Source of the DNA: Halovivax asiaticus JCM 14624
GTDB lineage: Archaea > Halobacteriota > Halobacteria > Halobacteriales > Natrialbaceae
Direction: 5' to 3'
NCBI RefSeq assembly: GCF_000337515.1
Contig: NZ_AOIQ01000016.1
Location: forward strand, 20,400 to 84,399
DNA length: 64,000 bases
Positions 1-7,902 of the stretch are shown in pieces. Below the pieces are notes generated by a model. That model saw only the letters and a program-made list of their open reading frames with translations, did not search any database and was not told where the DNA came from. The translations under genes and the position numbers were made by a program. Positions within the stretch are counted from its first letter, which is position 1. Each line of letters opens with the position of its first letter.

Positions 1-69
1 AAGCCCACCTGCGTATCGGCAAGTACTGGCGTGGGAGACCCGCTGGGACCCCCGATTCGCCGCCTCCAC
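1..69 (+). rRNA. rrf: 5S ribosomal RNA, 3' part (5' end outside window)
   Basis: The first bases match the second half of haloarchaeal 5S rRNA: the AAGCCCACCTGCGT segment, the AAGTACTGG segment, and the closing CGCCGCCTCC strand that would pair with the missing 5' end. The end near 67-69 is set by that closing helix. It implies that the rest of the rRNA operon (16S, tRNA-Ala, 23S) lies just outside the window on the same strand. The match is from memory of the family, not from an alignment. Confidence 0.88.
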
Positions 70-78
70 TCATACTTC

Positions 79-110
79 AAGCTTCACACAGCATCTGCTG
101 TGTGGGGCTT
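79..110 (+). terminator. Hairpin terminator after 5S rRNA
   Basis: There is a perfect 9-bp stem, CACACAGCA (85-93) with TGCTGTGTG (96-104), with a two-base loop. It is extended at the base by AAGC/GCTT pairing and followed by a T-rich tract at 109-119. It lies directly after the 5S rRNA and probably ends or processes the rRNA transcript. Confidence 0.65.
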
Positions 111-174
111 TCTTTCGTTATGCATGCCGGGCAGTCACCGAAACGTCAAAGAGCGGCTGCACTCTCCGCTGCGT

Positions 175-699
175 ATGCGCATTCGTCGACTCCGTCCAGA
201 GAGAGCGGCCGTCGAACGGTACGTCGAGGGCCTGTGGATTCCGTATCATCGCGACCTTAGTGAGACGATCGAGTCCCACGCCCTCGTCGAGGAGGACGGA
301 CTCACCGAGGCGGTAACCGATCACACCATGGACTTGTTGGACTCGTCGAGCACCTACCTCTGGGTGGCCGTCGAGGGGGCTGACGACGCGTTTGCGAATC
401 TCACAGCGGCCGATTGGACGTATTGTGGGTTCCTGCTGGGCGTCGTAGAGCCCTCGCCGTCCCATTTCGACAACCGCGATACGTTCGTCGTCGGGGACAT
501 TTACGTCCGTGACGCCTACCGAGGGTCTGGACTAGCCGATCGGCTCGTCGACCGGGCCACATCCCAAGCGCAGGAGGACGGGTGTGCGGAGTTGGCGCTC
601 AACGTCGATTTGGAGAACGAGCGTGCACTGGCGTTCTACGAGAGGCGGGGATTCGAACCGTCGAACCAGCGGATGAAATTGTCCGTTCAGGAACGATAG
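175..699 (+). CDS. GNAT family N-acetyltransferase
   Basis: This 174-residue protein has the GNAT fold signature. The acetyl-CoA-binding region is at about residues 104-135, with VGDIYVRDAYRGSGLADRLV giving the V-x-x-x-x-RGxGxA pattern. The closing motif is NERALAFYERRGFEP at about 148-162. The substrate cannot be read from sequence. I chose the ATG at 175 because the longer frame runs back through the terminator hairpin. The gene sits between the 5S rRNA and tRNA-Cys, two genes that are usually close neighbours in haloarchaeal rRNA operons, so it looks like an insertion into that junction. It is followed 88 nt later by tRNA-Cys on the same strand. Confidence 0.85.
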   Translation: MRIRRLRPERAAVERYVEGLWIPYHRDLSETIESHALVEEDGLTEAVTDHTMDLLDSSSTYLWVAVEGADDAFANLTAADWTYCGFLLGVVEPSPSHFDNRDTFVVGDIYVRDAYRGSGLADRLVDRATSQAQEDGCAELALNVDLENERALAFYERRGFEPSNQRMKLSVQER

Positions 700-787
700 G
701 CGCACGTACTCCAGTCGACGAACGGGATCGAACGCGGGGCGTACGGATCAGAATCCATAAATCAGTGGACGACGAAATGGTGAACGC

Positions 788-863
788 GCCAAGGTGGCAG
801 AGTCCGGCCGAACGCAGCGGCCTGCAGAGCCGCCCATCGCCGGTTCAAATCCGGCCCTTGGCT
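788..863 (+). tRNA. tRNA-Cys (anticodon GCA)
   Basis: The cloverleaf is complete. The acceptor stem is GCCAAGG/CCTTGGC, and the anticodon arm GCGGC-CTGCAGA-GCCGC carries anticodon GCA. The T arm is GCCGG-TTCAAAT-CCGGC and the discriminator base is T. No CCA is encoded, as usual in haloarchaea. The gene is 76 nt without an intron. Its 3' end is copied twice downstream (see the repeats at 864-1080). Confidence 0.95.
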
Positions 864-984
864 CTTCTGCGACGAACGGACGTGAGGAGCGAAAGCCATA
901 CGGACGGTTTGGACCCTGGAAGTCGCAACCGCGAGCGGAGCGAGCGGTCCGTCTTCCTCCGGTTCAAATCCGGCCGTGGCTTCT
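864..984 (+). repeat. tRNA-linked repeat unit 1 behind tRNA-Cys
   Basis: The unit runs from the tRNA-Cys 3' end to a second copy of that 3' end. It contains the 14-mer CGAACGGACGTGAG (873-886), an inverted T-loop-like GGTTTGGACC (906-915), AGTCGCA (921-927), and a GCGAGCGGAGCGAGCG tract. It ends with CCGGTTCAAATCCGG (959-973) plus CCGTGGCTTCT. The 14-mer and AGTCGCA occur at the same distances behind tRNA-Lys, so this is a defined unit and not chance. No coding sequence was recognised here. Confidence 0.7.
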
Positions 985-1080
985 TGCGCCGTGAGCAAAC
1001 TCGCGAGCGGCGCGAACCAGACGTGGATTTGAATCAGGGAGTGGAGCGGAATGACCGTGGTTCAAATCCGGCCGTGGCTG
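985..1080 (+). repeat. tRNA-linked repeat unit 2 behind tRNA-Cys
   Basis: This shorter, more decayed unit carries an inverted T-loop-like GTGGATTTGAATCA (1023-1036). It ends with a third copy of the tRNA-Cys 3' end, GGTTCAAATCCGGCCGTGGC (1059-1078). The AGTCGCA core is not recognisable. The following bases up to the convergent methyltransferase stop at 1129 hold nothing I can name. Confidence 0.6.
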
Positions 1081-1128
1081 TTCACGAACCACTGATTTAG
1101 GTGGGCTTGTACTCTCGCGTTGTCCGGG

Positions 1129-1830
1129 TCAGCTCGGCTCGGCCTCGATCGTGGTAATCACGCCGAGCATCGCGGTCGAGACGTTGGTGACCGACAGCTC
1201 CGCCCGAGAGACGTGCTCGAGTGGGTCCTGATTCCAGCGACAGCGGTGTTTTTCGAAGTGGGCGTTGGCCCGCCAGTCTTGCAGTCGTCCGAGCACCTCG
1301 ACGCTGCTGCGGCCGTGCTCTACGAGCAGCACTCGCCCGTCGGGGGCACAGACGCGATTCATCTCCCGGAGTGCAGCGACTGGATCGGGAACGGTACACG
1401 TCGAGAGCGAGGAGATGACCGTGTCGAAGCTGTCGTCTGGAAACGCGAGCGCCTCCGCGTCCATCTCCGCCACCTCGTGGTCATCATCGAACTGCTTCAC
1501 GCGTTCGCGAGCCCGTCGAACCATTGCGGGGCTGACGTCGATTCCGACGTACTCGACCGTCTCCGGGAGGTATCGGACGTTCGTCCCCGTCCCGCAGGCG
1601 ACGTCCAGCACGCGACCGCGGGCCGACTCGAAGTGACGGCGATACCGACCCAGGAGCAGCCGATCTGCCCACTCCATCCGGTCGAGCGCGTCGGCCTGCT
1701 CGTCGTAGGTCTCCCGGATCGCTGCGAGCGTCCCAGCGCGGTCCTGCCGGGCATCGGCCGCGTCTTCGTCGCCGGCCGTCGCCGCACCGGCGTCTGGCGT
1801 GGGCTCGGTGCCGGGGCTCGTTCCGTTCAT
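1129..1830 (-). CDS. Class I SAM-dependent methyltransferase
   Basis: This is a 233-residue Rossmann-fold methyltransferase. An acidic N-terminus of about 40 residues precedes motif I, VLDVACGTGTN (about 74-84). An acidic residue after strand 2 (VGIDVS, about 94-99) binds the SAM ribose, and motif post-II AFPDDSFDTVISS is at about 128-140. The layout resembles the UbiE/phospholipid methyltransferase group (Methyltransf_11), but the acceptor cannot be predicted. It is transcribed convergently with the tRNA-Cys repeat region and divergently from the YjiH gene, so it is probably a single-gene unit. Confidence 0.88.
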   Translation of the reverse strand: MNGTSPGTEPTPDAGAATAGDEDAADARQDRAGTLAAIRETYDEQADALDRMEWADRLLLGRYRRHFESARGRVLDVACGTGTNVRYLPETVEYVGIDVSPAMVRRARERVKQFDDDHEVAEMDAEALAFPDDSFDTVISSLSTCTVPDPVAALREMNRVCAPDGRVLLVEHGRSSVEVLGRLQDWRANAHFEKHRCRWNQDPLEHVSRAELSVTNVSTAMLGVITTIEAEPS

Positions 1831-2019
1831 AGGCGAAATTCGGGTCGCTCCTCCAAAGACTCACTGCTGGCTTCGGTGGCGGAGTCGTCCTCGCGGTGTT
1901 GCCGGGTCAACTCGGTTCTCTTCTAAACGGGCCGGTCGAGCGCTCACGATGCGCAATAATAAACCGGCCACCCCATGGCGGCGTTTCGTATAAGTTGTTT
2001 GGTACCACACCACTGCCGC

Positions 2020-3483
2020 ATGTTCGACGAACGTGTCTGGTCGAGTGAGGAGGAAACGGCGGAATCCGCCGAAGCGGCCCTGAAAACGAAAACGATCGGT
2101 GACGTCGACCTGTCAGTTATTCAGAGGAGGCCGGTTGCCAAGTTCCTTCTCGCGTTTCTGGTTGGGTTCGTCTTCTTCCTGGTTCCTGTCCCGTGGGACG
2201 GGCAGGTAACCGTCCCGTTCGATATCGTGGTCAGCTGGATCACGGAGTCGTTCCCGTCGGCAGCTGGCGTGTACGCCCTCGCGCTCATCATAGCGGGTGG
2301 GATCTTGACGACGCTCGCGGAGCTTGATAAACGCGGTCTCATACCCATGGGCGATGCGCTCGCCGACCGACTGGCACTCTCGTACTGGGAGACGTCGATC
2401 CCGTTTTGGTTCTTCCGCGTCGCTGGGGCCGCGCTCGCGCCGGTCCTGTTCCTCGATGTGGGGCCGGCCTGGCTCGTCGGACCGGCGACGGGCGGGCTCG
2501 TCTGGGGGACGCTCATTCTGAGTGTCGCCGTGATCATCCCGATCGGTGCGGTGTTCATCAACCTCTTCGTCGAACTCGGTGGGCTAGAATTCGTCGGCAC
2601 CCTCGCCCGCCTGATCATGCGCCCGCTGTTCAAGATTCCAGGCCGCGCGGCACTGGACAGCGTCGCGTCCTGGGTCGGTTCCTACAGTGTCGGGCTCTAC
2701 ATCACCCGAAACGTCTTCGATCGCGGTGAGTACTCGAAGCGGGACGTCTTCGTCATCTGCACGTGCTTCGCGACGGTGTCGATCGGCTTCGTCGGGGTCG
2801 TCGCTTCGACGCTCGACCTGCTCGATCTCTTTCCGGTCATCTTCCTCGCGTACCTCGTCTGCATCGCGATATCGGCGTTCATCCTCGTCCGAATCCCGCC
2901 GCTGAGTAACGTCCCCGACACGTACATCGCTACGCCGAACCCCGAGACGCCGTTCCATGGGTCGCCGGGGGACTACGTCCGATTTGGTCTGTCCGAGGCG
3001 GTCGAGAAGGCTGAGGAGGGCGGTTCTATCGTCGGCGCGCTGGTTCGCGGGTTCGTCGACGGGCTCAAACTGGCGGTGTTGATCCTCGGTACGATCCTCT
3101 CGATCGGGCTCGCCGCGGTCGTGATCGCCGAAAACACGCCCGTATTCGACGTTATCTCGACCCCTCTCGTGCCGATCATCGACCTCCTTGGAATTCCCGA
3201 CGCCGATCTCGTCGCCCCGGCGACGATCATCGGCATCACCGAGATGTTCATTCCCGCGTTGCTGGTGACCGAGGCCGCCGCGAAGGCGCGGTTCTTCATT
3301 GCGGTCCTCTCGATCTCGCAGCTCATCTTCTTCTCGGCGGTCGGGCCGATGATGATGGACATGTTCAGCGACATCCCGATTCGCTTTCGCGACCTCGTGG
3401 CGCTCTTCGTCATGCGAACGATCATTCTCGTCCCGCTCGTCGCGGCGATCACCCACCTCGTCGCAGCGCTCGGGTTGCTCTGA
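2020..3483 (+). CDS. YjiH family membrane protein (nucleoside-recognition/Gate domain)
   Basis: This 487-residue polytopic protein has about 10-11 hydrophobic segments. It resembles the YjiH family, whose Gate domains are shared with nucleoside transporters and spore-maturation proteins. The C-terminal half contains the conserved stretch APATIIGITEMFIPALLVTE (about 402-421), followed by a segment rich in Phe and Met. The first 40 residues are acidic and cytoplasmic. The ATG at 2020 was preferred over the upstream frame because a TATA-like CGTATAAG lies at about 1987-1994, giving a spacing of about 26 nt (leaderless). Substrate unknown. It stands alone, with no obvious operon partner. Confidence 0.8.
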   Translation: MFDERVWSSEEETAESAEAALKTKTIGDVDLSVIQRRPVAKFLLAFLVGFVFFLVPVPWDGQVTVPFDIVVSWITESFPSAAGVYALALIIAGGILTTLAELDKRGLIPMGDALADRLALSYWETSIPFWFFRVAGAALAPVLFLDVGPAWLVGPATGGLVWGTLILSVAVIIPIGAVFINLFVELGGLEFVGTLARLIMRPLFKIPGRAALDSVASWVGSYSVGLYITRNVFDRGEYSKRDVFVICTCFATVSIGFVGVVASTLDLLDLFPVIFLAYLVCIAISAFILVRIPPLSNVPDTYIATPNPETPFHGSPGDYVRFGLSEAVEKAEEGGSIVGALVRGFVDGLKLAVLILGTILSIGLAAVVIAENTPVFDVISTPLVPIIDLLGIPDADLVAPATIIGITEMFIPALLVTEAAAKARFFIAVLSISQLIFFSAVGPMMMDMFSDIPIRFRDLVALFVMRTIILVPLVAAITHLVAALGLL

Positions 3484-3630
3484 GTCGCTCCCCGATGTCG
3501 TGTGCGCATTGGACCGTTTGCCGGAGGGATTCGATTCTGGATCGATACCCAGCGGCCCATCCCCTTTGGAACGGCTACAAACCAGTTCACCCAGTCACCG
3601 CAGCCACAGCGACGAGCGTCGAGCCGTCGG

Positions 3631-4197
3631 TCAATCGAGCGAATCGTCGCGCCGTTCGGGCCTCCGGGCGATCACTCGCGTTCGGATCGCGTCGAGTCCT
3701 GGCTGTCCGTGCCCGTGCCAGAGTACAAGGGCGATGGCCGCGAGAACGAACTCGAGCAGGAAGTACGGGTCGCCGAGCGACCCCGCGAGGAGGTCGGCGA
3801 TCGTCGGGGCCCCTTCCTCGTACGGTTCGACGGCCGTCACCGGCCACAGGAGCATGCCGACCGACGTCTCTCGCCAGAGCGCGGGAACGATGTCCATGAC
3901 CGGGTGGGAGAGCATTCCGAGAACGAACGCGAATCCGACCTCCCGACGGCCGACGTGCCGGGCGAGTAGCAGGGCTCCGATAGCCAGGGGGACGAGAAAG
4001 AGAAACGAGTGGCCGAGCGACCGTCCCGTCGGTAACATCCCCAGATACCACGAGAGTGGTTTGTCGAGCAGGTCCGGCACCTGACTCCCGACGAGCACGG
4101 CGACCACCGGCGCTGCGGCTGGTGGCTCGAGCGCCCGCCCCCGACGGGACAGTGTATAGCAGAGGTACGCGACGGCGGCGTGTCCGAGTGGCCACAT
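3631..4197 (-). CDS. DUF457/YdjM-type membrane metal-dependent hydrolase family protein
   Basis: This 188-residue membrane protein begins MWPLGHAAVAYL. It has the family's histidine and aspartate positions: H6 near the N-terminus, SQVPDLLDKP (about 38-47), LGHSFLFL (about 61-68) and LSHPVMDI (about 95-102). These match the LexA-regulated YdjM/DUF457 group of putative membrane hydrolases. Four to five membrane helices are visible. The start at 4197 places the PLGH motif at the N-terminus as expected; the longer frame reads into the tRNA-Lys repeat units. Reaction unknown. Confidence 0.75.
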   Translation of the reverse strand: MWPLGHAAVAYLCYTLSRRGRALEPPAAAPVVAVLVGSQVPDLLDKPLSWYLGMLPTGRSLGHSFLFLVPLAIGALLLARHVGRREVGFAFVLGMLSHPVMDIVPALWRETSVGMLLWPVTAVEPYEEGAPTIADLLAGSLGDPYFLLEFVLAAIALVLWHGHGQPGLDAIRTRVIARRPERRDDSLD

Positions 4198-4313
4198 CCT
4201 GTCTGGGCCGACGGGCGACGCGTACTTAACCGACGTGACTCGGCTCACCAACCGCGGGCCAGCGACATCGGCTCCGATACCCGTCGCTCGTGAGATTACT
4301 CGCGACGTGAAAA

Positions 4314-4502
4314 CGGGCCGGGCGCGATTGTGAACAACGCCGAGACGGTCCTGCTCGCTTCGCTTCACTCACGGTTTCACCGTTCGTATCGCGGTTCTCA
4401 CTTCGTTCCGAACCGCGCTTCGCTCGGCTGTGCGGGCTGCGACTCGTCTACTTCAAATCGCTCATGGTCGCTTCGCTCCTCGCGTTTCGCTCGGAGCAGA
4501 AG
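4314..4502 (-). repeat. tRNA-linked repeat unit 2 behind tRNA-Lys
   Basis: On the minus strand this unit starts right after the second copy of the tRNA-Lys 3' end and closes with a third, slightly altered copy at 4314-4335 (GATTGTGAAC instead of GATTTGAAC on the plus strand). It contains an inverted T-loop-like GCGATTTGAAG (4461-4451), AGTCGCA (4444-4438, 59 nt after the previous copy) and tracts such as GAGCGAAGCG. No protein is recognised in it. The remaining 116 nt up to the DUF457 gene hold only its promoter region. Confidence 0.65.
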
Positions 4503-4628
4503 CGGGCCGGGCGCGATTTGAACCGAAACCAGACGTTCCTGCTCGGGCTATCGCCCTGCGCGGGCTGCGACTGGTAGGGCTCAAATCGCTCGTGGCGTTT
4601 TCACTGCTCACGTCCGTTCGCAGGAAAA
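4503..4628 (-). repeat. tRNA-linked repeat unit 1 behind tRNA-Lys
   Basis: On the minus strand this directly follows tRNA-Lys. It has CGAACGGACGTGAG at 4620-4607, identical to the 14-mer behind tRNA-Cys and the same 9-10 nt from the tRNA end. It then has an inverted T-loop-like GCGATTTGAGC, AGTCGCA at 4572-4566 (57 nt from the tRNA end, against 58 at tRNA-Cys), and a closing copy of the tRNA-Lys 3' end at 4523-4503. Confidence 0.72.
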
Positions 4629-4702
<74 letters not shown>

Positions 4703-4729
4703 TCGAATTGGTATTCCGGTGAGTCGCGG

Positions 4730-5467
4730 TTAAACGTTTCTGTCCGTCCGGAGGGCGTCGGCCACGAGTTGACCTGGGTCGATGCCTTCGAGCGCGGCCC
4801 GTCGGCGAAGCTCTCGGTAGGTTTCGGATGGTAAGTCGAGTTCGATCGTTCCGAACGGGATATCGCGCTCGGCGAGCGCCGTTTCGAGGGCTGTTCCGTC
4901 CGCGACGTCGCTCGTGATCCGTCGAACCTCACGGACCGACAGCTCGGCGTCGATCGTCGCCCACGCCAGGAGGAAGCGGTCCGGTCCCTGGATGCGGGCG
5001 ATGTGTTTGGCGGCGGACGGCGCGATCTCGCCGCGGGCGACCTGGGTGCGGACCGCCCGGGGAAGGTCGTGGACGCGGGCCCACTTGCGGACGAACGAGA
5101 CGGTTACGTCTCCACCGGCGCGGTCGGCAGCAGCGGTGTACGAGCCGACGCCGCGTACCAGTGCCGCACAGGCGGCTGCGCCGCGGAGCATCCGAAGGTG
5201 GTCGGCGCCGTCGGCCGTGGCGAACGCGCGGACGACGTCGGCGGCTTCGCCGACGCTCGCCGGGTCGTCGGGATCGAACTGGACGGCTTCGCTCGCGTGC
5301 TCGCCGGTGACCGTTTCGTCGCCCCTGATGACCGGCTCGCCGACTGGCGACTCGCGATCCGTCGGCACCGACGAGTTGGCCGCCGATACCGACCTTCTGG
5401 CGTCGTCGGTCGACTTTTCACCGGCTGTCCCATCGGAAACTGGCCCGCCGGAGTCGTGGTCGCTCAT
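4730..5467 (-). CDS. Haloarchaeal protein with a ParB-like helix-turn-helix (no ParB nuclease domain)
   Basis: This 245-residue protein has an acidic, low-complexity first 65 residues. Residues about 105-190 resemble the central DNA-binding part of ParB proteins: a helix-turn-helix around TVSFVRKWARVHDLPRAV, then RGEIAPSAAKHIARI and a closing AELSVREVRRI, which mirror the 'leu-pro, gly-glu-ile-x-ala-x-ala, sva-x-leu-ser-val-arg-glu' signature. The N-terminal ParB/sulfiredoxin (CTPase) domain is absent. The C-terminal 50 residues (LDLPSETYRELRRRA) resemble a ribbon or dimerisation helix. No ParA gene is adjacent. It probably binds DNA; its role is unknown. Confidence 0.7.
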   Translation of the reverse strand: MSDHDSGGPVSDGTAGEKSTDDARRSVSAANSSVPTDRESPVGEPVIRGDETVTGEHASEAVQFDPDDPASVGEAADVVRAFATADGADHLRMLRGAAACAALVRGVGSYTAAADRAGGDVTVSFVRKWARVHDLPRAVRTQVARGEIAPSAAKHIARIQGPDRFLLAWATIDAELSVREVRRITSDVADGTALETALAERDIPFGTIELDLPSETYRELRRRAALEGIDPGQLVADALRTDRNV

Positions 5468-5633
5468 GCACCAGTTACGGCCACGACGGTCAAAAGGTCA
5501 CGTACGGTGGCAGTCTCTTCCCGTATCGGTGGCCCCTGGCTACTCGTATTGATGCGAAAATTTCACATCTGCAGTGGGTGGAACTAGATTTCCACTTCCG
5601 AACGCGTTTCAGTGGCCGGCCACAACCAGCCCT

Positions 5634-6098
5634 ATGGATGACTTGCTCTCCCGACGCCGACTCGTTCAGGTCGGTGCGACTGGAACCGCCCTGACACTCG
5701 CCGGCTGTCAGTTCCAGGGAGACGGCGGCAACGCGAACGCTGACGATACGGACGATCCATCGTCTCTCGACGGCGAGACCACCGTGGCGATCAGACCGCA
5801 GATCAACCAGCAGGAATTCCTGGCGATTCAACAGGAAGTCCAGCAGGAGGTGCAGGAAGGGAATCTTTCCCAATCGGAGGCACAGGAGGAAATGCGGACA
5901 CGCCAAGAGAAACTCGTCTCCGACTATCTCGATGAACTCACGACGGATCTCGAGTCGGAGACCGACCTCGCCATCGGCGAAACCTCGACGCGGTCTGGGC
6001 TGGTTCTCGTCGGTGGCGACGCGAGCGAACTCATCGCTGCACTCGAAGTGGAGGCGGTCGCTGCTATCGTGCCCGAATCTGGATTCGAGAGCCAGTGA
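5634..6098 (+). CDS. Haloarchaeal secreted lipoprotein, function unknown
   Basis: This 154-residue protein has an N-terminal RRRLVQVGATGTALTLAGC segment. It combines a twin-arginine signal, a hydrophobic stretch and a lipobox Cys at about residue 20, so it is probably exported by Tat and lipid-anchored. A Gln/Glu-rich helical stretch (about 60-105, repeats of QQEVQ) may form a coiled coil. The rest gives no family I recognise. The ATG at 5634 begins directly before the signal. It is convergent with trpS. Confidence 0.72.
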   Translation: MDDLLSRRRLVQVGATGTALTLAGCQFQGDGGNANADDTDDPSSLDGETTVAIRPQINQQEFLAIQQEVQQEVQEGNLSQSEAQEEMRTRQEKLVSDYLDELTTDLESETDLAIGETSTRSGLVLVGGDASELIAALEVEAVAAIVPESGFESQ

Positions 6099-6117
6099 TA
6101 GCAGTTCGGTCCGCCCG

Positions 6118-7743
6118 TTAGCCGCGTCGGGGTGATTCGAGCTCGATATCGGCGGCATCTAGCAACTCTTCGACTTCGGCGCGCTTCTCCTGGTGCTCGG
6201 CCAGGAACTCCTTCATCAGTTCGGCGGCCTGTTCCTTGCAGCCGCCACAGAGCCGTTCGCCGCCGACGCACTCCTCGTAGACACGCGTCGCGAACTCGTC
6301 GTCGTCACCGGCGAGCAGGTAGGCGTAGAGTTCGTAGACGGGGCACTCGTCGGCCTCGCCGCCGAGTTCTCGCTGGAGCTCGGCCGTCTCGCGCCCGCCG
6401 GTCGTCGCGGCTTTGACCTTGTCGTAGCCGTCTTCGGGGTCGTCGAGCAGCGAGATGTGGCTCGCGGGGATCGAGGAGGACATTTTCCCGCCGGTGAGGC
6501 CGGTCATGAAGCGGTGGTAGATCGACGACGGGGCGAGGAAGCCGTAGCCGCCCTGGTCGACCTCGACCTGTCGGGCGAGTTCCTCGGCGGTCTCGTGGTC
6601 CAGATCGAACGCGTCGACGTGTTCCTCGAAGACGCGCTTTTCGCCCTCCACGGCGTCGATCAGCGCCTCGAAGGCCTCGTCGTCGCCGCGTCGGTTGACG
6701 ATCCGGGTTCGCGGCCGCAGCGGTTCCATACCGGCGTTTTCGAGCGAATCGGCCGCGCGTTCGAGCCCTCCCTCGGCCTCGGGGACGTCGAGCCGGGCGT
6801 CCCCCTCGCCGCGGAGCCACTCGGCTGCCTCGGTACATCGTGGCTGGTCGGGATCTTCGGCGTACTCCTCGCGGGCGTCGTAGGTCTGGGCGAGAACCGC
6901 GAGTTCCGCGTCGTTGGCCTCGAAGCTCGCGTACGCTTCCGTGACGCCGAAGTAGCGCATCCGGGAGGCGAGGTCTCGTGCGAGACGGACGTGTGGATCC
7001 TGGTCGGGGCCGACGGGGATGACGGTCGGCTTCGGCTCGTCGAGTTGCGGATAGAGGATGTCGGCCATCTGCGTGACGACGCTCTGCATGTGCGAGACGT
7101 CGGTCTCGCCGTCGAAGCCGTAGATCGACCCCAGCTCGGAGAAGTTGGCCTCGATGCCGAGTTCGAAGGCTAGGTCTTGGACCGCGCGGTTGGTCGACTG
7201 CCGGTAGAGTTCGCCCTCCTCGGGGTCGAACCCGAGTGCGAGCAGCGAGAGGAGGTAGTCGCGGGCGTGTTCGTCGATCTCGTCCCAGGAGAGGTCCCGG
7301 GCCGCGTGGGCCTCGAGGTCGGCGATCAGCCCGAACGCGTCGGCACCCTGCTCCTGGTGCCAGATGATCTCGTCGAAGACGAGTTTGTGGCCGATGTGCG
7401 GGTCGCCGGTCGGCATGAATCCCGAGAGGACGGCCGCCTCCTCGCCCTCACGGAGGGCGTCCATCACGGGACGGTACTCGCGCTGGCCGAAGATGACGCC
7501 CCGGCGCATCAGGTAGTGCGGGTTCGGCACGTCCGCGAGGACGTCGTCGAACTCCTCGATACCGAACTCCTCGAAGAGTTTGCGGTAGTCGGAGACGCTC
7601 GCCGCACCCCAGGGATCGAGGACGACATCGTCGACGTCGTCGGTCTCGACGCCGCCGTCCGCGGCCAGTTCGACATCGTCACTCGGCGCCCCACCGTCGG
7701 TGAGACCGCCCCCACCGCGTCTCGACCGTTCGTCCTCGCTCAT
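6118..7743 (-). CDS. trpS: Tryptophan--tRNA ligase
   Basis: This 541-residue class I aminoacyl-tRNA synthetase attaches tryptophan to tRNA-Trp. The HIGH-type motif is in SGFMPTGDPHIGHK (about 107-120). The KMSKS loop is GGKMSSS (about 413-419), within GLTGGKMSSSIPASH as in archaeal/eukaryal TrpRS. An acidic N-terminal extension of about 45 residues is present. A roughly 80-residue acidic insertion (about 275-360) between the Rossmann fold and the KMSKS loop makes it longer than the usual 380-430 residues; haloarchaea often carry two TrpRS paralogues and the longer form has such an insertion. The C-terminus has a CGGCKEQ segment. Confidence 0.95.
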   Translation of the reverse strand: MSEDERSRRGGGGLTDGGAPSDDVELAADGGVETDDVDDVVLDPWGAASVSDYRKLFEEFGIEEFDDVLADVPNPHYLMRRGVIFGQREYRPVMDALREGEEAAVLSGFMPTGDPHIGHKLVFDEIIWHQEQGADAFGLIADLEAHAARDLSWDEIDEHARDYLLSLLALGFDPEEGELYRQSTNRAVQDLAFELGIEANFSELGSIYGFDGETDVSHMQSVVTQMADILYPQLDEPKPTVIPVGPDQDPHVRLARDLASRMRYFGVTEAYASFEANDAELAVLAQTYDAREEYAEDPDQPRCTEAAEWLRGEGDARLDVPEAEGGLERAADSLENAGMEPLRPRTRIVNRRGDDEAFEALIDAVEGEKRVFEEHVDAFDLDHETAEELARQVEVDQGGYGFLAPSSIYHRFMTGLTGGKMSSSIPASHISLLDDPEDGYDKVKAATTGGRETAELQRELGGEADECPVYELYAYLLAGDDDEFATRVYEECVGGERLCGGCKEQAAELMKEFLAEHQEKRAEVEELLDAADIELESPRRG

Positions 7744-7902
7744 TAGCTTTGTCCGCGTCCCGGCGGACGAAAAACCCTTCGTGTCGGGGGCTCCCCGGCG
7801 CCGCCATCGCCCACATCAACCTCCCCATCAGTCGACAACCGGTAAGTGATCGCCTGTCTCCGACCGGAACGCCTTACTGGCGAGCGTCCCTACCTTCGAG
7901 CA

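Noticed and set aside
582-1100. Open frame across tRNA-Cys and the repeat units
   Set aside because: It runs through a tRNA gene and fold-back repeats, and its protein has no family features.
864-4628. An integrated provirus or plasmid between the two tRNA genes
   Set aside because: The tRNA genes differ, point inward from opposite strands, and the genes between them are ordinary; no integrase or phage gene was recognised.
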